The notes under the pieces are model-generated. The model had not been told where the DNA came from. It saw only the letters and a program-made list of their open reading frames with translations, and did no database searches. The translations under genes were made by a program, and so were the position numbers. DNA of 64,000 bases, taken from Microscilla marina ATCC 23134. GTDB taxonomy: Bacteria; Bacteroidota; Bacteroidia; Cytophagales; Microscillaceae. This document shows, one piece after another, positions 24,445-32,900 of the stretch (positions are counted from its first letter, which is position 1; each line of letters opens with the position of its first letter). The stretch lies in contig NZ_AAWS01000012.1 of assembly GCF_000169175.1 (NCBI RefSeq), forward strand, positions 173,171 to 237,170, read 5' to 3'.

Positions 24445-25848
24445 TCAAATATTAAAAGATTTACTGGTGCGGCAATTAGGCGTACAGTATTTATGGTTGT
24501 GGCTGCGCTTCTGAAACTGCTTGCTACAAGCCGGGTTTTTACATTCTACATGAGTGCCCAATGGCGCATTGTCGTTGATTGCCTGCAAGTTAGTACGGGT
24601 ACTGCTGGGGCGCAAGCTTATTTCGTTGGGAGCTTGTGCTACTACAGTTTCAGGTGCCGCCGGGGCAGACTGAAACTGTTGGGTAATTTGAGCTACTTTT
24701 TCTTCCAATGCTTGCATCCAAACCTCCAGTGGGGGAGTATTGGGTGCCAGAGTTGTTTCCTCGGGGCTTATTTCCTTGGTTTTTTCTGCTGGTTTTTCTG
24801 CTTCTAGTTTAGGTGCAGGAGCACTTTCTTTGCTGGCAAGCAAAGCCTCACTCAGCTTATCTACCAATCGCTCGACCATAGTGTCTTGTGATTCTTCTTT
24901 AGGTGTCTCTGCCAAGGCTTCGCTATGTGGTAAGATATTGAATTGTACCCCTTCGTTTTCGGTACGTGCCAAATATTGATAATGAAAAGAGTAGGCGTAA
25001 ATAGTGATAAGTTCTAAAAAGGTGATGAGCGCAAGTGCCACATACATTGTAGTAGAAGTATATGCTTGATTTGCCTTAAGCTTATGGTCATGTTGAGTAC
25101 TCAACTTACTGAGTGCTTTTTCTTTAGCCGCCAGTAATTGTATTTTTTCTGCTTTGCTTGTTTGTAAGTTAGCTTGTTCCTCTTTGGTGAGCCCCCATTT
25201 GCGGGCTTTTTTATCTACTGAGAGCTTTTCCAGCGCCGCGATTACTTCGTTCAATTGGACCAGGCGCTGATCGTATTGTTTGGCCACTTTATTTTCCCCG
25301 GTTTTGAGTGTTTGACCCAATTGTTGGGTTTTATCGCCCATTTTATAAGAAAGCAAAGCACCACCCACTCCACTTAAAGCTATAGACACAAATACCAAAA
25401 AAGCCAGTGCGACTATAGAAAAGGTATTAATATTGGCTCGTTTGGCTTTAGCCTTAAAAATATTTTTTGCAAAAGTAACCTTCGCCATTTCTACTGCCAC
25501 CAATACGCCCACCAACAAACCACCAATCAACAGCGCCATGAGAATGAGCAGCCAGGGAGGAAATTGTTCGTTGCCTTGGGTGTCTATTCCTACAAATACC
25601 AAACTCACCAGTGCACAGGTTGCCAACCCCAGAATAACAGATATAAAATGATACACCGATCGAAACCCATACAAAAAATTATCTAATGGTCTCATGCGTT
25701 GAGAATAAGGTTGAACGGTCAGTTCCTCGCGTGCCTTTTCATAATTTGCCCTCATTTTTGACAAACGATGCGTCTCTGAATACACATCATTTTGATGTAC
25801 TTCAGAAGGTTTTTTGATTTTTTTAAGTTTTTGAGCAAGATTTTTCAT
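24445..25848 (-). CDS. Four-TM coiled-coil membrane protein with C-terminal Cys4 motif
   Basis: The 467-residue protein has three clustered membrane helices (about 67-90, 97-120 and 142-168), a charged coiled coil (about 170-260) and a fourth helix (about 266-290). A long Pro/Glu/Ala-rich cytoplasmic tail with another amphipathic segment (LEVWMQALEEKVAQITQQF) follows. The C-terminal C-x4-C-x13-C-x3-C motif (CKNPACSKQF... KYCTPNCR) looks like a small zinc-binding knuckle. No family is recognised. The topology resembles a membrane-tethered adaptor. It is divergent from the RHH/ORF6N pair. Confidence 0.7.
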   Translation of the reverse strand: MKNLAQKLKKIKKPSEVHQNDVYSETHRLSKMRANYEKAREELTVQPYSQRMRPLDNFLYGFRSVYHFISVILGLATCALVSLVFVGIDTQGNEQFPPWLLILMALLIGGLLVGVLVAVEMAKVTFAKNIFKAKAKRANINTFSIVALAFLVFVSIALSGVGGALLSYKMGDKTQQLGQTLKTGENKVAKQYDQRLVQLNEVIAALEKLSVDKKARKWGLTKEEQANLQTSKAEKIQLLAAKEKALSKLSTQHDHKLKANQAYTSTTMYVALALITFLELITIYAYSFHYQYLARTENEGVQFNILPHSEALAETPKEESQDTMVERLVDKLSEALLASKESAPAPKLEAEKPAEKTKEISPEETTLAPNTPPLEVWMQALEEKVAQITQQFQSAPAAPETVVAQAPNEISLRPSSTRTNLQAINDNAPLGTHVECKNPACSKQFQKRSHNHKYCTPNCRTSKSFNI

Positions 25849-26041
25849 GACCCATCTGAATTTTATAATTGATTCTCTTTCAAGTTTTTATTGATCATTT
25901 GCTAATTTTATGAACATTACACTGTAAATCTGGCTAATAATTTTAGCAAAATCAAGTTTTGACAATGAATTTTTAGCAAAAATGCGGTGACATGAAGTGT
26001 GGTTTATTATTTGTTAGTTTAAAGAGTGTTTTTAGTATTTT

Positions 26042-26138
26042 TTGTTACAACTTGTTACAAATCTAGTGAACTGTTTGTTATAATTCAAATAATTTACACT
26101 TTTTGTGTAACTTTGTATAAGTTATAACAAGTTGTTAT
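26042..26138. promoter_or_regulatory. Candidate operator array before the RHH/ORF6N pair
   Basis: Two copies of the palindrome TTGTTACAA start at 26042 and 26052, exactly 10 bases apart. A 15-base palindrome, ATAACAAGTTGTTAT, lies at 26124-26138. All share the TTGTTA half-site and lie within 175 bases upstream of the RHH gene. One-turn spacing of short palindromes is the typical layout of ribbon-helix-helix repressor operators, so autoregulation by the downstream RHH protein is likely. They could also serve the divergent membrane-protein gene. Confidence 0.55.
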
Positions 26139-26213
26139 TAAAAATATTTACAACTTAATTAGCCGTCAAACCCTATTTGATGGTTATATTTTTTCACTAA
26201 AAGAGATCGTATT

Positions 26214-26393
26214 ATGCCACGGATGAACATTGAAGTAGATGACGATACTGACAAAGAGATACTACAGTACCAACACGACAAAAGAATGAACGAAGATGTA
26301 AAACTCAACAAAGCCAAAGTAGCTGCCGAGTTAATAAAAAAGGGGTTGGAAGCCATCAAAAAAGAAAAAGCACAAGAAAACGGAGAGGCCTAA
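26214..26393 (+). CDS. Ribbon-helix-helix (CopG/Arc-like) protein, 59 residues
   Basis: This short gene encodes MPRMNIEVDDDTDKEI, a charged middle, and a C-terminal helix with NKAKVAAELIKKGLEAIKKE. A polar N-terminal beta strand followed by two helices ending in AAELIKKGLE is the usual look of RHH DNA-binding proteins or antitoxins. Its stop and the start of the next gene overlap in TAATG (the shared A is 26393), so the two are translationally coupled. It probably represses its own promoter through the upstream palindromes. The family call is from pattern only. Confidence 0.65.
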   Translation: MPRMNIEVDDDTDKEILQYQHDKRMNEDVKLNKAKVAAELIKKGLEAIKKEKAQENGEA

Positions 26394-26962
26394 TGCTCGA
26401 AAAAATCAACCCAGTAAGAGATGCCATTATTTCATTAAGAAATCAGCATGTGATTTTAGATGTTGATCTTGCCAAATTATACGACGTAGAAACCAAACAC
26501 TTTAATCAGGCAGTCAAAAGAAACATCGAAAAATTTCCTGAGGACTTTATGTTTAAACTTACTCAAGAAGAAAAAGACGAACTGGTCACAAACTGTGACC
26601 GGTTGGCTAATCTCAAACATTCGAGCAGTGTACCTACTGCTTTTACTGAGCTGGGAGTAATACAAGCAGCTGGTATTCTGAAGTCGAGTGTGGCAGTAAG
26701 AATGAGTATTTTTATTGCCCGTACTTTTGTGGCAATGATGAAAGAACTGGAAGCACAAAAGGTAAACCGACAGTTTTTGTTGGCGTTGCCTCCTCAGCTT
26801 GAGAGTCGTTTGGATGAGATAGAAAAACGGATTGAGGGAAATCAAGGAAAAATTAGTAGTCAAAACCGTCAGTTCGACATAGTTGTAAACATGCTACAGG
26901 AACTGGCTCAAGTGTTAGACGATAATACCAAGCCTCCACCGCGCAACCCCATTGGGTTTTGA
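26393..26962 (+). CDS. ORF6N (KilA-N-like) domain protein
   Basis: The 189-residue protein has an ORF6N domain at about residues 8-95: IISLRNQHVILDVDLAKLYDVETKHFNQAVKRN, then EKFPEDFMFKLTQEE and a degenerate PTAFTELGVIQAAGILKS segment. A helical C-terminal half with a coiled coil (ALPPQLESRLDEIEKRI) follows. ORF6N/KilA-N proteins occur in phages as anti-repressors and in many bacterial chromosomes as orphan genes with unclear roles. Here it is coupled by overlap to an RHH protein. It ends in a strong terminator. Confidence 0.88.
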   Translation: MLEKINPVRDAIISLRNQHVILDVDLAKLYDVETKHFNQAVKRNIEKFPEDFMFKLTQEEKDELVTNCDRLANLKHSSSVPTAFTELGVIQAAGILKSSVAVRMSIFIARTFVAMMKELEAQKVNRQFLLALPPQLESRLDEIEKRIEGNQGKISSQNRQFDIVVNMLQELAQVLDDNTKPPPRNPIGF

Positions 26963-26968
26963 GGCAAG

Positions 26969-26999
26969 AGCTCCTAAATATATATTTAGGAGCTTTTTT
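26969..26999 (+). terminator. Rho-independent terminator after the ORF6N gene
   Basis: AGCTCCTAAATA and TATTTAGGAGCT pair perfectly across a tiny loop and are followed by six T. It lies just after the ORF6N stop and before the convergent peroxiredoxin gene. Confidence 0.92.
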
Positions 27000-27006
27000 A
27001 ATGTCT

Positions 27007-27624
27007 TTACTTACTCAATTTGGCGGCAGCCAACAGCAATTCAGGGCTCAAACGTTCTTTATAATTGGGATTGATATATTCAAACTTGATCGTTCCTTTT
27101 TTGTTTAGCACAAATACTGAAGGTACAGGCAATATGTTTTCAGTGTTTTTCCCACCAGAGCTTTTACTCAACCAACGACCATATTTTTTAGGCGCTCTAA
27201 ATGCAATCCCAAAAGCTTTGGCTGCATCAGCGCTGGCATCGGATACTAAAGTATAAGACAAGGTATTTTTATCCATCGTCTTTTTTAAGTTCTGAGGGCT
27301 GTCAGGGCTTATTGCTACAATCTGATAGCCTAGGGCCAACACTTGTTTTTCTATTTTTTGTAACCCAGCAAGTTGGCGATTGCAATAAGGACACCACCCT
27401 CCTCTATAAAAAATGAGTACTGTAGGTTTGTTAGACACCATTTTTTGAAGGTTTATTGCCTCCCCTTTGGTGTTGTTAAGTGTTACTTTAGGTATTTTTT
27501 CGCCTACCAGCAAAGGACTTACATCTTCGGCTTTTTCGGGCAAAGGGTCACCCACACGAAAAGCAGTACTTAACAAGGCAATGATGGTCAAAGCAAAAAG
27601 TGTTTTGGTCAATTTTGTAGTCAT
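27007..27624 (-). CDS. Secreted peroxiredoxin-like (AhpC/TSA) protein
   Basis: The 205-residue protein has a signal peptide (about 1-22) and a thioredoxin-fold redoxin domain. The active site is GGWCPYCNRQ (C78 and C81), preceded by KPTVLIFYR and followed by YQIVAISPDSPQ and VPSVFVLNKKGTIKF. CPYC is typical of the bacterial peroxiredoxin-like group with AhpC-type folds that act on peroxides or as oxidoreductases. It is exported, so it acts in the periplasm. It is monocistronic; the mobile repeat at 27776 lies upstream. Confidence 0.88.
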   Translation of the reverse strand: MTTKLTKTLFALTIIALLSTAFRVGDPLPEKAEDVSPLLVGEKIPKVTLNNTKGEAINLQKMVSNKPTVLIFYRGGWCPYCNRQLAGLQKIEKQVLALGYQIVAISPDSPQNLKKTMDKNTLSYTLVSDASADAAKAFGIAFRAPKKYGRWLSKSSGGKNTENILPVPSVFVLNKKGTIKFEYINPNYKERLSPELLLAAAKLSK

Positions 27625-27775
27625 ATCTAATCGGTGTTAGAGCGTAGCAAATTCAAACTATTGGCTACAAGGTGTACAATAATAAGTTTAGAAAAAAAAC
27701 TGTTTTGATGCTTTATCAAGCGTGTGAATAAACAAGGCAATTTCTCTACTATGTTTTTGTGTATACTTGTTATTT

Positions 27776-27994
27776 CAATACTCCGCAGTGATTTTAGTCA
27801 AAGTTGTTTGCTGGTTGTCAGTTGTTTATGAATTTAAAAACTATTTAATTGGGTGTTTAGGCGTAAAACCGAAACACTTTTAAAAATAAAGTGAGTACAC
27901 AATCTTAATATAAAATACTGGTTTACAGTATTTAACAAGGTGAATATTTACTCAAATCAGCTATGGACTATCGACTAAATACTATGGACTATTG
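27776..27994. repeat. CAATA-terminus MITE-like element, copy 1
   Basis: This 219-bp stretch matches 50289-50534 except for a 27-base insertion in the latter and scattered substitutions. The left end CAATACTCCGCAGT and the right end, reverse-complemented, CAATAGTCCATAGT are imperfect terminal inverted repeats. The sequence TATTT directly flanks both ends (27771-27775 and 27995-27999), as a target duplication would. No ORF is present. The rest of 27625-28280 shows nothing recognisable. Confidence 0.85.
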
Positions 27995-28280
27995 TATTTA
28001 CAAATGTAATTTTCTGAATTACTGTTTTTTGTCAGCCAGCCGACATTCCTTCCACGCCTTTTGTTAAACTGTAGTTAAATAAAAAGATTAGATACCTTGT
28101 TTCTCAAAGTAGGGTGGATGACGATCAGTTGCAAACCAAAGGTTATACACCAGCCCTCAGCCGCAAATAGCAGGTTTTGACAATGTTGTTAGCGATAAAA
28201 AATAGATATTGATAATTTAGTCCCTTCTGGCGGTTGAGCAAAGGTAATTTGTTCACTATCAGGTTAAAAAAACATTTATC

Positions 28281-29672
28281 ATGAAATACCCCTTACCTGC
28301 ATTAATTTTTAGTTTTTGCTGTACTTGGTTTTCGGTCAGTTGCCAAACGCTTTCCCAAAAGCAAAACATGACCACTACCCTCAAAAAAATCTTTCAAACC
28401 TATACTGAACAATGTGCAAAGTTGGACATTAGGCGAGGTTTTAACTTTAGCTATCAGGTCAGCTTACGCAATATACCTACAATGACACGGCTCAAGAAAC
28501 GACAAGCTTTTTTTGAGCTATATGCAGCAAAAATTGCGCAGGTTCAACGGGCAAAACTGGCTCAAAATGATCAATATGACTATGACCATTTTGTCTATGA
28601 GCTTAAAAAAAATCGTGAAGAACTCAAGCTTCAACTGGCCTTTATCAGGCAATATAAAAACCAACCAATACCCGATCAAGGATTAAGTTTTTTACCTAAA
28701 GGTTGGTATTCGTTGTATGTAAAACGTATGACGACAGCCGAAATAAGCCCTGAGGCAATCATGGAATTTGGCAAAAAAGAAGTAGCAAGAGTAAAAAGCA
28801 ATATCAGAAGAATACAGGCAAAAGCAGGGTATAAGGGAAGAGACCAAGCATTTTATCAATACTTGCAAAACCCACGGTTTCAGTTGACTAACTTAGACAC
28901 TATTTTGGCAAGGTATGCCCACATCGACCGTACTGTGCGACAAAACCTCCATAAGGTTTTTGCCTTTACTGCATCACGCAAGGTAAAAATAAGCCCTATA
29001 CCTAATGCAAATTATGATACACCCCCAGGATATTTGCAACCGAATCAAGTGAGTGGCAATACCTTCTTTTTCAAGTTTTACCAAAATAAACACAATTGGC
29101 GGGGAATGGATTTTTTGTATATTCATGAAGCTTTACCAGGGCATAGCTACCATTTCGACTGGGAAAATCTTCACCTTAAAAACCGTCCTGCTTTTCATAG
29201 CCTTATTTCATACCCTGGTTATTTTGAAGGCTGGGCAGCCTACTGTGAAAACTTTGGCAAAGAACTGGGCTTGTACCAAAGCATTTATACCGAGTTTGGT
29301 AAATGGTCATGGGACCTTGTCCGCTCAGTAAGAGTGGTGCTGGATGCAGGCATTCATGCCAAAGGATGGAGCAAACAGCAAGCGTTGGCATATTGGCAAA
29401 AACACTTACCGTTTAGAATGGACATAGCCCAACGTGAAGTAGATCGAGTGATGCGTTGGCCAGCCCAGGTACTGAGCTATAAATTGGGAGAAGCCAAACT
29501 TTTGGAATTAAAACGTAAGTGTGAAAAAGCATTAGGAGCCAGCTTTGACATCAAGAAGTTTCATTCATTGGTGTTAAGCAAGGGGCAAATACCTTTGCAG
29601 TTAATGGAAACAATGGTAAATGACTTTATCAAAAAACACCAAGCCTACCGTCAATCACCTGACAAAGATTAA
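28281..29672 (+). CDS. DUF885-family lipoprotein, putative hydrolase
   Basis: The 463-residue protein starts with a lipoprotein-like signal (SFCCTWFSVSCQT; lipobox SVSC). It contains the DUF885 signature FLYIHEALPGHSYHFDW near residue 281, whose HExxPGH resembles a zinc-protease-type site. Other conserved parts are LPKGWYSLYVKRMT, PGYFEGWAAYCENFGKELG and MDIAQREVDRVMRWPAQVLSYKLG. DUF885 proteins are related in fold to M32/M3-like metallopeptidases and are often exported; a substrate is not established. It is complete and monocistronic. Confidence 0.88.
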   Translation: MKYPLPALIFSFCCTWFSVSCQTLSQKQNMTTTLKKIFQTYTEQCAKLDIRRGFNFSYQVSLRNIPTMTRLKKRQAFFELYAAKIAQVQRAKLAQNDQYDYDHFVYELKKNREELKLQLAFIRQYKNQPIPDQGLSFLPKGWYSLYVKRMTTAEISPEAIMEFGKKEVARVKSNIRRIQAKAGYKGRDQAFYQYLQNPRFQLTNLDTILARYAHIDRTVRQNLHKVFAFTASRKVKISPIPNANYDTPPGYLQPNQVSGNTFFFKFYQNKHNWRGMDFLYIHEALPGHSYHFDWENLHLKNRPAFHSLISYPGYFEGWAAYCENFGKELGLYQSIYTEFGKWSWDLVRSVRVVLDAGIHAKGWSKQQALAYWQKHLPFRMDIAQREVDRVMRWPAQVLSYKLGEAKLLELKRKCEKALGASFDIKKFHSLVLSKGQIPLQLMETMVNDFIKKHQAYRQSPDKD

Positions 29673-29925
29673 TGCTTTCTGTTTATTTTTTTTGGAAGAT
29701 TAACCACACCTCAAGCCCCTTGAAAAGATTATTCGTGTTTATCCTTTATATACCGTTTTATTTAGCTAAAGTTCCTTCTTAAGTAGCATTTTTCGGTTAA
29801 TTTTTATGAAAAAAGTAAAAAACACCAAGATTTATTACCTCAACCCATTTACCTTTTCAAGGTTCTTTATATTTACGTTCAACAATTTGTTCTTATTAAA
29901 TATCACCTGGTAAAACGTCTGCTAT

Positions 29926-32900
29926 ATGCATTATTTCCAACGCCTACTGTATATCAGTATAGTACTGGTATGCGCCATGAGTTTAGCCCAAGCCCAACTC
30001 ATCCCTGCTCCACAACTTGCAAAAGACATCCCTGCTGATGCTCAAGAGTTCGTCATAGGATCTTGTGACATCAACTTTACTATCAACTCAGATTTTACTA
30101 ATTCGGCACAGGGTGCTACAGCTCCTTGTGCGGGTTTTGCTATGGGAGCTATCCAGGAAGATGCCTGGGCTAAGTTTACTACGCCCGCCACTGGCGGTAA
30201 CTTTGTAATAAGGTATACCAATACAGCTCAAGATGCTGTAGTATTGGTATATGATGACAATGCTGGGGTGCCCAACACACTTATGGGTTGCCAAAACAAC
30301 ATTCCTGGCACTGGTACTGAGTCGCTGGAGCTCAGCCTGACTGCCAGCACTACCTATTGGGTTCGAATACTGAATGTAGGCACCATTGAAGGAATGGACG
30401 GGAAATTGTGCTTATTTCGCCAACAACGCAGTGACACTCAGGCTGCCGCATCGACTGCCCCTTCTTTGCCTATAGGTTCTTGTAATGTACAATTTGATAT
30501 TGATGGTAACAACAGCGGTTTTGGTGATGTGGGCATAGGTTGTACCAGTATCCAACCCTCTGTTACCAATAATCGTGATGGTTGGGTAAAAATTGATGCT
30601 ACAGCAGGACAAAATATAGCAGTAGAGTACCAAAGCGATAATGGGTCTAATTATCCAGGAATTGTGATATACTATGACAATAGTGGGCTACAACTGGACA
30701 TAGATGCTGGTACAGCCGGTGATCAAACTGCTTGTTATGATGGTTTGCCCACCACCTCTTCATTTGCCAAGGTAGACTTTACTGCTGCCCAAACAGGTAC
30801 CTACTATATACGCATACTTAATATGGCAAATGCCAATATTATGGAAGGCTCATTATGTGTGTACGAAAATACTGTAAAAGCCCATGCAACTGCTTGTAGT
30901 GCTGAAGCCACCAAATTGGTAAATGGTGATTGTAATGTGCAATTTAACGTCTATGGTGGAGCTTTTAGCAATAACCTAGGGGCATCTACAGTCACTTGTG
31001 CAGCTCCTCCTGGCATACCATCAGAAGCTTGGGCTTCATTTGATGGTACTGCGGGTAATACTTATACTATTTTGTATGACAATGATAATAATGATGCAAG
31101 TGAAGCCATTAATGTGGCATTGGTAGTTTATAGAGCCAATGGAACAGCTTGTGGAGCTCCCGCGTCGCTCACTGAGGTGGTTTGTCGTAACAAAATCAAT
31201 GAAGGTACCGAAGTAATAGAGTTTAATGCTCCCAATACTGATACTTACTATATTCGAGTAGTCAATATTAGTGATCCCACCACCAGTAGTACAGTCTTTG
31301 GTAGTTTATGCTTTTATGAAGGAACCACAGTACGTGATGATTTGTGTACTTCGTCATCTGCAGTAGGTGTAGGTACTTGTGGACTTGCTTTCAATATTAC
31401 TGATAAATACATCAACAACGAAGGGCGTACTGCCCCTAGTGCCTGTAGTGGTACAAACATAAGCGCGTCTACCTCAAGCTACCGTGATGGCTGGATGAAT
31501 TTTGTAGCTTTGACCAACCGTACTCGTATAGAGTACAACGAGACTGGCAGCCAGGATGCAGTATTGGCTATTTATACTGGAGACTGTAACGCTTTATCAT
31601 TGGTGAGTTGTGTAAACGCGGTAACTGATGGCATAGAAGCCATTGAAATCAATACTAACCCCAACCAGGCATATTTTATTCGGGTTGTCAACATTACTAA
31701 TAGTGGTGATATGAACGGAGAACTTTGTATTACCAATGTATTGGTAGACGATGCCTGTAATAGCTCTTCTGTGAGAGAAATATTGGTGGGGTCTTGTAAC
31801 CAAAAGGTAAGTATTGCTGCTACAACAGATGCGGGCGCAGGAGATGCGTCTGGTATGGGCATACAGGGTTGTGGAAGTCCTACAGCTGCCAAAGATGTAT
31901 GGTTTAAATTTACTGGAAACGGAGGCGATATTACGGTTCAGTATGAAAACCAAGAAAGTACCAGTAACCCCCTGATTGAGGTATACTATAACGTCTCATC
32001 AGTTAATTGCCCGGTAGCATCTAATATTGGGTCTTTTACCCCATTTTGTGCCAATGATTGTAACAACAGCGCTATACAAACCGAAACTGTAATCATACCC
32101 AATACCGTAAATGGACGTACTTATTTTGCGCGAATTGTAAACCTGGACGAAACTGCCATGACTGGCTTGGCTTGTATATTCAATAGCAGTGATGTACCTC
32201 AAACTGGTACTCCGGTAGACAGAAGCCCTTCTAATGCCTGTACAGCTGCCAATACCATTCAAGTGGGTGATTGCGGGATGCGTTTTAATATTCCTGTAAG
32301 CACTGTTTGTACTACCCCTTCAGTATCACACTTCGATAACTCAGGCACATCGCTTGGAACTTGTGCTCCTGCCCACCCTATAGGTACACCCACTGCCGAT
32401 GGTTGGGTTAAATTTACGGCTACTGCCGGGCAAGGCTATACCGTAACTTATGATAATAACAATCAATTACTGACCCCCTCTAATGATATAGCATTGGCTG
32501 TATACGATGGTAGTGGTGTAGCCTGTGGCAGCTTTACGGCTACCCAATTTCTAGCTTGCGTCAATGATGTCAACGGAGTAGGTTTAGAGCAGTTAAAATT
32601 TACGGCACCATCTACTGGAGATGTATATATAAGGGTGATGAATGTATCAGGTAATAACACCACTACCTATGGTAAGTTGTGTTTGTTTAGTGGAGATAGT
32701 AGGGCAGTAGATGTGTGTAACCTGGCTACAACTCCTACATTTACATTAGGTGAAGTAGACATACCGTTTAATATTTCAGATGATTTTACCCTACAAACTA
32801 CTCCTTCGGCTGGAGTAGCAAACTGTGTGTTTACCAGTGGTAACAACCGCGCTCGTAAAGATGGTTGGGCATCGTTTGACTCTGGTGCTACGGCTGACAC

